From: Candidatus Palauibacter soopunensis
GTDB taxonomy: Bacteria; Gemmatimonadota; Gemmatimonadetes; Palauibacterales; Palauibacteraceae
NCBI RefSeq assembly: GCF_947581735.1
Contig: NZ_CANPVT010000045.1
Location: 1-64,000, forward strand
Length of the DNA stretch: 64,000 bases
Reading direction: 5' to 3'
Below are positions 18,401 through 26,887 of the stretch, one piece after another; the stretch's first letter is position 1; the number at the start of each line of letters is the position of its first letter. The translations under genes and the position numbers were made by a program. Below the pieces are notes generated by a model that was given only the letters and a program-made list of their open reading frames with translations, did no database searches and was not told where the DNA came from.

Positions 18401-18922
18401 GCGCGCAAGGACGGCCGGGAGTGGGCGCGCCTCACGATCGAGGACTTCCACGGGACGGCGGCGACGCTCGTATTCGGCGATGTCTGGCAGAAGCACCGCG
18501 ATATCCTCACGGACGACCGCCCGGTCCTGATCACGGGCACGGTGTCCGGCAACTCGCGGGACGACGACGATCCGCCCATCTTCCTCGACTCCGTGCGGGC
18601 GCTGTCGGAAGTGCGGGACGAGGGACAGTTCGGGATCCTGATCGAACTCCGCGACGACGAACGGCTGGAGCCCGGCGCGTTCGAAAAGGCGCGCGCGTTG
18701 ATCGAGGCCTCCCCGGGACGCGGGCCGCTCTACCTGGATGTGAGGGCGGGCCGGGGCCAGGAGAACGGCGGTGCGAACGGGGATCCCGGGATGCCGGAAG
18801 ACGATGCGCGACCCTCGCGATTCGCGTCGCGGTCGCTGCGCGTGGCCCCGACTCCGACCCTGGTCGAGGAGCTGCGTGGACTGCTGGGCGGAAGCGGCGT
18901 GAGAATGGTCCGGAATCGCTGA
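15404..18922 (+). CDS. dnaE: DNA polymerase III alpha subunit
   Basis: This is the replicative polymerase catalytic subunit, 1172 aa, close to the usual DnaE length. The N-terminal PHP domain starts at once (VHLHTHSEYSLLDG) with its histidines intact, so it may bind metal. The palm carries the catalytic aspartates D398 and D400 (MPDIDIDF) and D554 (KMDFLGLRT). Tandem helix-hairpin-helix, OB-fold (ITCVITETSVRTARKDGREW) and C-terminal tau-binding regions follow. It is the DnaE rather than the PolC type. The downstream neighbour is accA, a dnaE-accA pairing also seen in enterobacteria. The complementary strand has very long open frames that are composition artefacts. Confidence 0.97.
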   Translation: MQFVHLHTHSEYSLLDGANRIDDLVDRAVELGMPALALTDHGNLHGAWEFQEKARARGIKPIIGCEAYVAYGDRRSRKLEERAPAHYAHLVLLAESARGYSNLIRLSSIGYTEGFYRRPRVDHEVLEQYADGIICLSACLAGEVARYLQHERYDDAKRAAEWHARVFEGRYWLELQDHGIPKQDVVNKGIIRLSEELGLPLVVTNDAHYMRREDADAHDTLLCIGTGKDKDDPDRLRFHGEESYFKTADEMAELFPDLPGLLAETVKIAERCDVQFEKQYRLPDFPLPDRFAEPMAMLRHEATEGAKSRYGDTLPDEARERLDYELGVIENTGYAGYLLIVWDFIVAARERDIPVGPGRGSAAGSIICYALGITDVDPLEFDLLFERFLNPERVSMPDIDIDFCYERRGEVIDYVREKYGQASVGQIITFGTMKARAVIRDVGRVLGFSPSDTDRLAKLVPSTPGFSLTVAQARKKVGELAESDREDAQVRKLLDYAERIEGLSRHSSVHAAGVVIAPGPLDDYVPICSDTKSGAVITQFDMNALEKAGMLKMDFLGLRTLTVIDDAARNVEERHGIRVDWEEIGLADPAVYEMLAAGRTSGVFQFESSLATDKLRAMRCDRFDDLVAVNALIRPGPLDSGMTDVYIKRKRGLQAVDYPHPDLQEVLEPTYGVITYQEQVMRAANLLAGFSLAEADVLRKAVGKKDAELTDRVLGEFVKRAVERGVAKPKAGEIAELIRTFGRYGFNKAHSVAYALLSYRTAWLKAHYPAEFMAGLLSSEIGSTDAVVSYIAAARSLRIRVLPPSVMESGYRFTVVDDPEDAGKSAIRFGLGAIKGVGHSAIRSIQAAREEAPFESFLDFLERIDLRLNNSRVIQALIGAGALDDLGDRAALWAGLEVMLNEAQLRRQEAESGQTSLFGGDAAETRPEVELPVVSAWSERDRLREEKERLGFYISGHPLERYRDLVDLYAQQANTTNLREHRDRNVEITCVITETSVRTARKDGREWARLTIEDFHGTAATLVFGDVWQKHRDILTDDRPVLITGTVSGNSRDDDDPPIFLDSVRALSEVRDEGQFGILIELRDDERLEPGAFEKARALIEASPGRGPLYLDVRAGRGQENGGANGDPGMPEDDARPSRFASRSLRVAPTPTLVEELRGLLGGSGVRMVRNR

Positions 18923-19056
18923 CCGTTCCACCCTCCTTCGGCCGCCCGCTGGCCGGATCACCATCGGCGGGCCCATTTTATGCAGACGCCTTATGCAGTC
19001 GGCCGACGGCAGGATGACGGATGGCTGTCGGCTTCGGGACCGAGAGATGATCGCGT

Positions 19057-20004
19057 ATGTCGATAGAACAGGAAGGTCTGGCCGAGCTCCGCAGCCAGGT
19101 GAAGGAGCTTCGGAACAAGGCCAGGGAGCGCGGAATCGACGTGAGCGCCGAGCTGGGGCCGCTGGAAGCCCAGCTCGCCGCCGCGCACGATGAGGCCATG
19201 GCCCGGCTGTCGCGTTTCGACCGCGTAAAACTCGCCCGCAACCAGGACCGCCCCTTCTCGCTCGACTACATCCAGGGGATCGGCACGGATTTCTTCGAGT
19301 TGAGAGGCGACCGGGTGTTCCGCGACGATCCGGCCATCGTCGGCGGCTGGCTCAAGCTCGACGGCCGCTCGGTCATGGTCATCGGGCACCAGAAGGGCCG
19401 GGAGATGAAGGAGAACCTGCGCCGCAACTTCGGTTCTCCCCATCCCGAGGGATACCGCAAGGCAAAGCGCCTGATGCGGCTGGCCGAGAAATTCGGCCGT
19501 CCCGTCGTCACCTTCATCGACACGCAGGGCGCGTATCCCGGCATCGGCGCCGAAGAGCGCGGCCAGGCGGAAGCGATCGCCCGCAACCTCGCCGTGATGG
19601 CGGGCCTGCGGGTCCCCATCGTGAGCTGCGTCATCGGCGAGGGCGGCTCGGGCGGAGCCCTCGGCATCGGCGTGGCGGACCGCGTCCTCATGATGGAGAA
19701 CGCGATCTACTCCGTGATCTCGCCCGAAGGGTGCGCCGCGATCCTGTGGCGGAGCCGCGAGCACTCCGACAAGGCGGCGGAAGCGCTCAAGCTCACCGCC
19801 GGCGACCTTCAGGACCTCGGCGTGGTGGACCAGGTCATTCCGGAGCCGCGGGGAGGGGCGCACGCGGATCCGGACGCCGCGGTCGAGGCCATGGGCGCCG
19901 CGATCCGGCGCCACCTGCGGGAACTCGCCAAGCTGGAACCGGTCGACCTGGTCGAGTCACGGCGCGACAAGTACTACGACATCGGCGCCTGGGAGGAGAG
20001 GTGA
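19057..20004 (+). CDS. accA: Acetyl-CoA carboxylase carboxyltransferase subunit alpha
   Basis: This 315-aa alpha half of the carboxyltransferase moves the carboxyl group from biotin to acetyl-CoA to form malonyl-CoA, the first step of fatty-acid synthesis. The N-terminal helical part (LRSQVKELRNKARERGI) and crotonase-like core with GHQKGREMKENLRRNFGSPH, FIDTQGAYPGIGAEERGQ and EGGSGGALGIG are characteristic. The length matches the family. accD is not in the window. The stop codon overlaps the GTG of ricT by four bases, so the two are translationally coupled. Confidence 0.96.
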   Translation: MSIEQEGLAELRSQVKELRNKARERGIDVSAELGPLEAQLAAAHDEAMARLSRFDRVKLARNQDRPFSLDYIQGIGTDFFELRGDRVFRDDPAIVGGWLKLDGRSVMVIGHQKGREMKENLRRNFGSPHPEGYRKAKRLMRLAEKFGRPVVTFIDTQGAYPGIGAEERGQAEAIARNLAVMAGLRVPIVSCVIGEGGSGGALGIGVADRVLMMENAIYSVISPEGCAAILWRSREHSDKAAEALKLTAGDLQDLGVVDQVIPEPRGGAHADPDAAVEAMGAAIRRHLRELAKLEPVDLVESRRDKYYDIGAWEER

Positions 20005-21065
20005 GCGAGGGCCGGCGGCCGCGCCCCGTGCGGCCGGCCCCTCCTCGTCCCGCGCGCCCCGCCGGGGAGTCCGGCAACGGCGCCTCCCGCGAGCGCCCGC
20101 CCCGGCCCGAGCCCGTGGCGGCCCCGAGCCCCGCGGCGCCCCCGAGTCCCGTCGCGTCGCCGGATCCCGTCGCGTCGCCGGGTCCGGCGGCCGGAGGCCC
20201 GAGCCAGGTCCTCGAGGTCCGGTTCAAGGGCCTTCGCTCCGACTTCTTCGGCTTCAGCGGCGCCCCCCCGCTGACGGAGCGGGAGTACGTCGTCGTGGAG
20301 GCCGACCGCGGGCAGGACATCGGGTGGGTGAAGCGCGCGGCCGCGACAGGGGACTTGGCGTGCGAGGGGGGGTGCGACGCCGTGGGCGAGCGCGCGGTCC
20401 CGCCGCCGTCCCGCCGCGTGATCCGCCGCGCCGCGCCGGCCGATGTCCTGCGGCTGCAGCAGCTGCGCGACCAGGAACTCGAGGTGCGCCGGCGCACGCG
20501 CGAACTCGCCATGAAGCACCGGCTGCGGATGAAGGTGAGCGAGGCGGAGTGGCAATGGGACCGCAACAAGCTCACGGTCTATTTCACCGCGGAGAAGAGG
20601 GTGGACTTTCGCGCCCTCGTGCGGGACATGGCCCGCTCGTTCCGCACCCGGATCGACCTCCGCCAGATCGGGGTCCGCGACGAGGCGCGCCGTCTCGGGG
20701 GGATGGGCCGCTGTCGCCGCGAACTCTGCTGTCGCTCGTGGCTCACGTCCATCGAACCGGTCACGCTGCAGCTCGCGAAGGACCAGGGCCTCTCGCTCAA
20801 TCCAAGCCAGATCTCGGGCGCCTGCGGCCGTCTCATGAACTGCCTCCGCTACGAGCACGCCGTGTACGCGCAGGCCAGGAAGCGCTTCCCGCCCGTGGGG
20901 AAGACGATCCGGACCGCACAGGGCCGCGAGAACGTGAAGTCGTGGGACCTGTTCGAGGAGACCGTGTCGCTCGAGGCGGGGGACGGAGAGACCCGCACGA
21001 TTCCGCTCGCACAGCTGAAGGACGAGAGGCGCGCCGCGCGCCGCGCCGAGCTGGACCGCCGCTAG
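20001..21065 (+). CDS. ricT: PSP1/RicT-family regulatory protein
   Basis: The GTG at 20001 overlaps accA (GTGA) and has the strong site GGAGGAGAG, giving 354 aa. The first 65 residues are Pro/Ala-rich and probably disordered. Then come the PSP1 region (VLEVRFKGLRSDFF) and the core with MKVSEAEWQWDRNKLTVYFT. The two cysteine clusters GMGRCRRELCCRSW and ACGRLMNCLRYEH probably hold an Fe-S cluster. RicT (YaaT) works in a complex affecting RNA processing in Bacillus; its role outside Firmicutes is unclear. The location just before metG is a recurrent gene order. Confidence 0.88.
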   Translation: MSEGRRPRPVRPAPPRPARPAGESGNGASRERPPRPEPVAAPSPAAPPSPVASPDPVASPGPAAGGPSQVLEVRFKGLRSDFFGFSGAPPLTEREYVVVEADRGQDIGWVKRAAATGDLACEGGCDAVGERAVPPPSRRVIRRAAPADVLRLQQLRDQELEVRRRTRELAMKHRLRMKVSEAEWQWDRNKLTVYFTAEKRVDFRALVRDMARSFRTRIDLRQIGVRDEARRLGGMGRCRRELCCRSWLTSIEPVTLQLAKDQGLSLNPSQISGACGRLMNCLRYEHAVYAQARKRFPPVGKTIRTAQGRENVKSWDLFEETVSLEAGDGETRTIPLAQLKDERRAARRAELDRR

Positions 21066-21098
21066 CAGCCCGCGACGAAACCCCGACACGGACTGCCA

Positions 21099-22622
21099 GT
21101 GCCCCGATTCTATCTCACGACGGCGATCGACTACTCCAACGGCGACCCGCACCTGGGGCACGCGATCGAGAAGATCGGCGCCGACACGATCGCCCGGTAC
21201 CGGCGCGCCTGCGGGGACGACGTCCATTTCCTCATCGGAATGGATGAACACGGGCAGAAGGTCCAGCAGGAGGCGGAGAAGCAGGGATCGGCCCCCGCGG
21301 AATGGGTCGACCGGATCGCCGAAGCCTTCCTCGATGTCTGGGGGCGCCTGGACCTGTCGAACGACGACTTCATCCGGACCTCGGAACCGCGCCACCACCG
21401 CGGCGTCACCGCGCTCATGGAGCGGATCGCCGGGAACGGGGACTTCCGCCGCTCGAAGTACGAGGGCCACTACTGCACCGGGTGCGAAGCCTTCAAGAAG
21501 GACGATGAACTGGCGGACGGACGCTGTCCGCTCCACCCCGGGCGCGAGGTCGAGTGGACGGAGGAGGAGAACTGGTTCTTCCGGCTCTCCGACTACCGGG
21601 ACACGCTCCTCGAACGTCTGCGGAACGACCCGGACTCCGTGCGGCCCGCGACGCGGCGCAACGAGATCACGCGGCTCCTCGAGTCCGGCCTCGACGACAT
21701 TTCCGCCTCCCGCTCCCGGATTCGCTGGGGCGTCCCCTTTCCGGGGGACGAGGAGCATACGGTCTACGTGTGGTTCGACGCGCTGTCGAACTACATCACG
21801 GCCATCGGCTACCCGGACGGCGAGGCGTTCGGGAAGTTCTGGCCCGCCGACCTCCACATCATCGGCAAGGACATCACCCGCTTCCACTGCGTGTACTGGC
21901 CGGCCATGCTGCTGGCGGCGGGCGTGGAGCCCGCGAAGAGCGTGTGGGGCCACGGCTTCATCACGATCAGCGGGGCCAAGCTCTCGAAGTCGGCGGGGAC
22001 GGAACTGGGCCTCATCGAACTCATCGAGCGGCACGGGCCGGACGCGCTACGGTACTTCCTGCTGCGGGAGGTGCCCTGGGATGGCGACCGCGACTACCCG
22101 TCGACGGAGGCCTTCATCGAGCAGTTCGACCGCCGCTACACGACGGATCTCGCGAACGACCTCGGCAACCTCCTGAACCGCGTGGTGTCGATGGTGGCCA
22201 GGTATCGCGGAGGCGAGGTGCCGCGGTCGCAAGGCGGAGCACTCGCGGAAAAGGCGGCGCTCGCCCTCGGGGACTACCGCGCGGCCATGGAGGGCTATCT
22301 GCTCCATCGGGGCCTGGCGGCGGCGTTCGACGTCGTGCGCGCGGCGAACGGGTTCGTGGACGAGACGAAGCCGTGGACGCTGGCGAAGGCGGAGCGCGAC
22401 GAAGGCGCGGACGCGGGCGCGCTCGACGGGGTGTTGTCACAACTCATCGGGGCGCTCGGCGCGGTGGCTGCGATGCTCGCCCCCTTCACGCCGGCGAAGG
22501 CCGCCGAACTCTGGGGCACCCTGGGGGGCGACGGATCGCCGCCGGCTTTCGAACAACTCGAACCGTCCGTGGCCGGGCTCAGAACCGTGCGCCCGGGCGG
22601 CGTGCTCTTTCCGCGCCCCTGA
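21099..22622 (+). CDS. metG: Methionyl-tRNA synthetase
   Basis: This 507-aa class I synthetase starts at GTG 21099. The HIGH-type motif is PHLGHA near residue 18 and the KMSKS-type motif is KLSKS (GAKLSKSAG). A zinc-knuckle insertion (CTGCEAFKKDD, GRCPLHPG) lies between. The anticodon-binding helix bundle occupies the C-terminal third. It ends without the EMAP/OB tRNA-binding tail found in the 677-aa E. coli enzyme, which is a common short form. It charges initiator and elongator tRNA-Met. It follows ricT by 33 bp and is probably cotranscribed with it. Confidence 0.96.
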   Translation: MPRFYLTTAIDYSNGDPHLGHAIEKIGADTIARYRRACGDDVHFLIGMDEHGQKVQQEAEKQGSAPAEWVDRIAEAFLDVWGRLDLSNDDFIRTSEPRHHRGVTALMERIAGNGDFRRSKYEGHYCTGCEAFKKDDELADGRCPLHPGREVEWTEEENWFFRLSDYRDTLLERLRNDPDSVRPATRRNEITRLLESGLDDISASRSRIRWGVPFPGDEEHTVYVWFDALSNYITAIGYPDGEAFGKFWPADLHIIGKDITRFHCVYWPAMLLAAGVEPAKSVWGHGFITISGAKLSKSAGTELGLIELIERHGPDALRYFLLREVPWDGDRDYPSTEAFIEQFDRRYTTDLANDLGNLLNRVVSMVARYRGGEVPRSQGGALAEKAALALGDYRAAMEGYLLHRGLAAAFDVVRAANGFVDETKPWTLAKAERDEGADAGALDGVLSQLIGALGAVAAMLAPFTPAKAAELWGTLGGDGSPPAFEQLEPSVAGLRTVRPGGVLFPRP

Positions 22623-22836
22623 TCGCTCGCCCCGTCTCCGCACGGCCCATCTCCGCCCGGGACGCTTACGCCCGGAACGCTTCCGCCCCGGGCGGGTAAA
22701 ACGTTGACACTGGTTGCCGCCCGGGACTAGCTTTACGGGCCGATGTTACGGCTGCGGACGGGTGGTTTGCCGGTTCGCGGCGACCTGCCGGGAAGTTCGA
22801 CCGGCTTTTTTTTCGCCCATCTTACGGCTGGACGAC

Positions 22837-23778
22837 TTGAGAAAATCTTCGTACTGGACGATACAGATACTGCCCGGGAGTGGAGGGCGCGCGCGCAGCT
22901 ATCGCGTGGAGAAGCGCCGTGCGAAAGCTGCCGGAATCGCCGCGGCCGTACTCCTGATGATGGCGTCCGCCTTCGTCGCCACCGTGTTGGGGCGGCAGGA
23001 CGCGGCGGAGCAGCTTGCGCGCTATCGGGCCGAGAACCGGCAGCTGATCAGCAGCCTGCAGGCCATGGAGCGCCGCAGCGGACAATTCAGCCAGGCGCTC
23101 GACGACCTCTCCGCGCGGGAACAGAGATTCCGGCTCGTCGCCGGCCTTCCGCTGCTCGATCCCGATGTCTACTCGGTCGGCGTCGGCGGCCCCGGCGGCG
23201 TCACCCCGACGAACGACGAGTTCTTCGAGATCGCCCCGGACCTGGCGCGCGAGGCGGGAGATGTGGTCGTCGACATCGAACAGTTGCTCCGGCGCGCGGA
23301 TTTGCTTCGAAGCAGTCTCACCGAGGCGGCGGATTCCGTGGGAACTCAGCGCGAGCGGTATCAGCGCATTCCCTCGATCTGGCCGGTCATCGCGGAAGAG
23401 TCCTTCCTCTCCTCGGGCTTCAGCCACAACCGGCTGCATCCGCTGCTCGGGCTCCGGCGTCCGCATACCGGGGTCGACATTTCGGCCGATTTCGGAAGTC
23501 CCGTCGTCGCGACGGGGGCGGGGCGCGTCACGTTCACCGGCTCGAAGCAGGGGTACGGCCGGCTCGTCGAAATCGATCACGGCGATGGCTACGCGAGCCT
23601 CTACGCCCACCTGGGCCGCATCGCGGTTCGCGCGGGCGCGTGGGTCCAGCGTGGCGATATCCTGGGGGAGGTAGGCGTCTCCGGCACGGCAACGGGTCCG
23701 AATCTCCACTACGAGGTCTCGGTCGGCGGCCGCCCGGTGAACCCGGTCGGCTACTTCCTGGACACCTTCCGCCCCTAG
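22837..23778 (+). CDS. M23-family murein endopeptidase, membrane-anchored
   Basis: Starting at TTG 22837 gives 313 aa (MRKSSYWTIQILPGSGG), the form seen in relatives; an in-frame start at 22714 would add 41 residues of poor coding quality. One transmembrane helix (AAAVLLMMASAFVATVL) is followed by a coiled-coil region (EQLARYRAENRQLISSLQ) and a C-terminal LytM/M23 domain. The zinc ligands H210 and D214 (HTGVD) and H291 (LHYE), plus H258 (YAHLG), are all present, so it should be active. It would cut peptidoglycan cross-links, with the coiled coil holding it to a partner at the inner membrane. The start codon is the least certain point. Confidence 0.82.
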   Translation: MRKSSYWTIQILPGSGGRARSYRVEKRRAKAAGIAAAVLLMMASAFVATVLGRQDAAEQLARYRAENRQLISSLQAMERRSGQFSQALDDLSAREQRFRLVAGLPLLDPDVYSVGVGGPGGVTPTNDEFFEIAPDLAREAGDVVVDIEQLLRRADLLRSSLTEAADSVGTQRERYQRIPSIWPVIAEESFLSSGFSHNRLHPLLGLRRPHTGVDISADFGSPVVATGAGRVTFTGSKQGYGRLVEIDHGDGYASLYAHLGRIAVRAGAWVQRGDILGEVGVSGTATGPNLHYEVSVGGRPVNPVGYFLDTFRP

Positions 23779-23851
23779 ACAGCTACCGCCCCCGGCAGGA
23801 GCTTCTTAGATTCCGCCCACTTACCGGAACACCCCAACCGGAGTTCGATTG

Positions 23852-24613
23852 ATGTCGAAGTTGCGTGTGGCTATCCCGCTTCTGGCGATCCTCCCGTTGC
23901 TGGCCGCCTGTGGCGGCAGAATCACCGTGCAGGTTACGACGGACGACGCCGCGGCCGAACCCGTGAACGACCTGGAAGTTCAGTTTCTCCCGTTCGACCG
24001 CGACTCCCTGTTCGCGATCATCGTCGGACAGGCCGCGACGCCGGAGCCGTCGATCCCGGCGGATCTCGAAGAGGCCTCCTTGACGGAGCAGGAGTTGCGG
24101 GACTCATGGAGCACGGCGGAGTCGAGTTGGAACAACGTCCGCGATTCCATGCGGTCGATCACCGCGCGGCTCGATAACCTCGACGACCGCAGCGTGGAGT
24201 ACCGGGAACTGTTCGACCGGTTCGGCGATCTCGAGGATCGCGAACGGGCCCTGAACCGGCAGCGCCAGGCGGCCTTCGACGAGTTCAACGAGATGCAGCA
24301 GGCCACCCAGCAGCGCGTCGACTCGATCTGCATCGTCATCGATTCCTGGGAAGAAGCGGCTTTCGCGGGGTACGGCGACATAGAGGACGATCTCCTCATG
24401 GCGCTGGGACGAGAGGTGCTGGCGGACACGACGGACGCCGATGGAGTGGCAGCGGCGTCGGCGTCCGGCGGTCCCTGGTGGATCCACGCGCGGGTGAACA
24501 CCGCGGCCGGCGAACTCTACTGGAACGTGATGGTCGACGAGGCTCCGTCGGACACGCTGCGGCTGCAGCCGGGCAACGCCGATCTGCGACAGGGTGTGCG
24601 TCAGCGCTGCTAA
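23852..24613 (+). CDS. Lipoprotein of unknown function
   Basis: This 253-aa protein starts at ATG 23852 behind GGAG. The signal peptide ends in a lipobox (LPLLAAC then GG), so it is lipid-anchored. A short beta segment (RITVQVTTDD) is followed by a long, highly charged helical region (about residues 75-150, RSITARLDNLDDRSVEYREL and NRQRQAAFDEFNEMQQ) likely to form a coiled coil. A small C-terminal domain contains PWWIHARVNTAAGELYWNV. I recognise no family. It lies 73 bp after the M23 peptidase, so a cell-envelope role is plausible. Confidence 0.75.
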   Translation: MSKLRVAIPLLAILPLLAACGGRITVQVTTDDAAAEPVNDLEVQFLPFDRDSLFAIIVGQAATPEPSIPADLEEASLTEQELRDSWSTAESSWNNVRDSMRSITARLDNLDDRSVEYRELFDRFGDLEDRERALNRQRQAAFDEFNEMQQATQQRVDSICIVIDSWEEAAFAGYGDIEDDLLMALGREVLADTTDADGVAAASASGGPWWIHARVNTAAGELYWNVMVDEAPSDTLRLQPGNADLRQGVRQRC

Positions 24614-24709
24614 TCGTGCGTCCGCGCTACTAGCGTAGTGTCGCGATGAGCGGCTTTCACGCCGCGCGCAAACCCGCGGTCCCCCGGCTGCCGGGTAGCT
24701 GGGGGACGC

Positions 24710-26887
24710 ATGGCCGATAAGCCCAGGTCGCTCAGGCTCGAGATCGACGCGGACAAGATCGGCTGGCTGATCTTCGACGCCCCCGACTCGCAGGTGAACC
24801 TCCTCGATTCCGAGGTGATGCGGCACCTGGACGGCTATCTCGCCGAACTCGAGTCGCGGATCGCCACCGGACACCCCATCGCGGTCGTGATCTGGAGCGA
24901 AAAGCCCGACACGTTCATCGCCGGCGCCGACGTCAACGAGATCGCCGAGATCGAGGACGAGGAGGACGGCCGCCGGAAGAGCGCCATGGGGCAGCGGATC
25001 TTCAGCCGGCTGGGACGGCTCGGGATCCCGAAGATCGCCGCGATTCGCGGCGCCTGTCTGGGTGGAGGCACGGAACTCGCCCTGGCGTGCGACTGGCGCC
25101 TGGCCGCGGACACGCCCGCCACGACCATCGGCCTGCCCGAGATCAAGCTCGGGCTGATTCCCGGGTTCGGCGGCTCGGTGCGGCTGCCGCGCCTCGTGGG
25201 GATTCAGCGGGCGCTCTCGATGATTCTCACGGGGAGGAGCCTCTCGGCCGCGCACGCGTACCGATACGGCCTCGTCGACCAGGTCTTCGACGACGCGGGT
25301 TTCCAACATTCCGCCGCGCAGGTGGCCCTCGACGCCGTGCTCGGGCGGGTAGAGCGCGAGCTCCCGCATGCGACGACACGGGACCGCTTCCTGGAAAACA
25401 CGGGCCTGGGCCGCCGCCTCCTGTTTCGGGGCGCCCGCAAGCGCGTACGCAGCGCCTCGGGGACGCGATACCCCGCGGCCCTGAAGGCGATCGATGTCAT
25501 CGAGGAAACGCTGGACCTGCCGATCGATGAGGCCCTCGCCGTCGAGGCGGAGGCCCTCGGGGAAGTGGCCACGACGAACGTCTGCCGCAACCTCGTGCGG
25601 TTGTTCCGGGGAGGTCGAGCCGCGAACAGGACGTTCGCTCCGGAGATCGCGGCACAGCAGCGGGACGTCAGGAAAGTCGCCGTCCTCGGGGCCGGCGTCA
25701 TGGGCGGCGGGATCGCCGAACTCGCCGCCGCGCACGACATCTCCGTAGTCCTCAAGGACATCGACCGGGAGGCGCTCGATCTGGGACTGCGCCACGCTCA
25801 CGAACTGCTCCAGAAGGCGGGCAAGCGCGGCATCATCGCGCCGGAGGAGGTGGGGCTGAAGTTCGCGCTCGTCCACGGCACGCTCAGCTACGAGCAGTTC
25901 GGCGATGTCGATGTCGTCATCGAGGCCGTCGTCGAACGGCTTCACGTGAAGCAGCAGGTCCTGCGGGACGTGGAGGCGGAACTTCCCCCGCACGCCGTCT
26001 TCGCGACGAACACATCCTCGTTGTCCGTGACGAAGTTGAGCGAGGCCGCCGCCCGGCCGGACCGGGTCGTCGGCCTGCACTTCTTCAACCCGGTGCACCG
26101 AATGCCCCTCGTGGAGATCATCCGCGGCGAGTCTTCCTCGGACGCGGCGCTCGCCACCGTGTTCAAGCTCGCGCGGCGGCTCGGGAAGACGCCCGTGCTG
26201 GTCGCGGATCGGCCCGGGTTCATCGTCAACCGGCTCCTCGCGCCGTACCTGAACGAAGTGGGATTCCTGCTGAACGATGGTGCGGACGTGGCCCGCATCG
26301 ATCGGACGTTGACGGAGTTCGGGCTGCCGATGGGGCCATGTCGACTGCTCGATGAAGTCGGCTTCGACGTCGCGGCGCACGTCGCGAAGGAGATGGCCCG
26401 AGCGTTCGGCGACCGCATGCGCCCCTCCGCGGCCCTGGACACGCTCACGGACCTCGGCCGCCTCGGGAAGAAAAACGGTCGCGGCTTCTACACCTACTCG
26501 GATCGCGAGGAGCGCGTGGACCGGGAGGTAGGCCGCGCCTTCGGCTCGGGGGGCGGCGGCGTGCGCCCGGAGGAGATCATCGATCGCTGCCTGCTGATCT
26601 CCGTGAACGAAGCCATGTACGCGTTGGAGGAACGCGTCGTGGCGGGGCCGGGAGACGTCGATCTCGCGATGGTGATGGGCACCGGATTTCCGCCGTTCCG
26701 CGGCGGCCCGCTCGCGTGGGCGGAGTCTCGCGGGGCGCGGTCCGTGCGCGACCGTCTGCTCGAACTGACGGAGCAGCACGGAGACCGCTTCACTCCGGCG
26801 CCGGGACTGGATAGGCTCGCCGACGCGGATGGATCGTTCACATCCGACGCCGTGTGGCGAGACCCGGGGTCTCCGCTGGACATGTAG
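24710..26887 (+). CDS. fadJ: Bifunctional enoyl-CoA hydratase / 3-hydroxyacyl-CoA dehydrogenase
   Basis: This 725-aa fatty-acid oxidation alpha subunit of FadJ/FadB type catalyses two steps of beta-oxidation. The N-terminal crotonase domain contains FIAGADVNEI, RGACLGGGTELALACDWR and GLPEIKLGLIPGFGG with the catalytic Glu. The C-terminal NAD-binding domain has VAVLGAGVMGGGIAELAAAH, and the dehydrogenase active-site His lies in GLHFFNPVHRMPLVEI. The partner thiolase (fadI/fadA) is not adjacent. Instead a DUF402 membrane protein starts at the very next base. FadJ rather than FadB is a best guess from overall pattern. Confidence 0.92.
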   Translation: MADKPRSLRLEIDADKIGWLIFDAPDSQVNLLDSEVMRHLDGYLAELESRIATGHPIAVVIWSEKPDTFIAGADVNEIAEIEDEEDGRRKSAMGQRIFSRLGRLGIPKIAAIRGACLGGGTELALACDWRLAADTPATTIGLPEIKLGLIPGFGGSVRLPRLVGIQRALSMILTGRSLSAAHAYRYGLVDQVFDDAGFQHSAAQVALDAVLGRVERELPHATTRDRFLENTGLGRRLLFRGARKRVRSASGTRYPAALKAIDVIEETLDLPIDEALAVEAEALGEVATTNVCRNLVRLFRGGRAANRTFAPEIAAQQRDVRKVAVLGAGVMGGGIAELAAAHDISVVLKDIDREALDLGLRHAHELLQKAGKRGIIAPEEVGLKFALVHGTLSYEQFGDVDVVIEAVVERLHVKQQVLRDVEAELPPHAVFATNTSSLSVTKLSEAAARPDRVVGLHFFNPVHRMPLVEIIRGESSSDAALATVFKLARRLGKTPVLVADRPGFIVNRLLAPYLNEVGFLLNDGADVARIDRTLTEFGLPMGPCRLLDEVGFDVAAHVAKEMARAFGDRMRPSAALDTLTDLGRLGKKNGRGFYTYSDREERVDREVGRAFGSGGGGVRPEEIIDRCLLISVNEAMYALEERVVAGPGDVDLAMVMGTGFPPFRGGPLAWAESRGARSVRDRLLELTEQHGDRFTPAPGLDRLADADGSFTSDAVWRDPGSPLDM

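Noticed and set aside
15275-18976. A 1233-codon open frame on the strand opposite dnaE
   Set aside because: It is antisense to a certain gene, its product is Arg/Val/Glu-rich with no domain, and such frames are expected at this GC content.
19974-22034. A 686-codon minus-strand frame opposite ricT and metG
   Set aside because: Both plus-strand genes carry diagnostic motifs. The antisense product has none.
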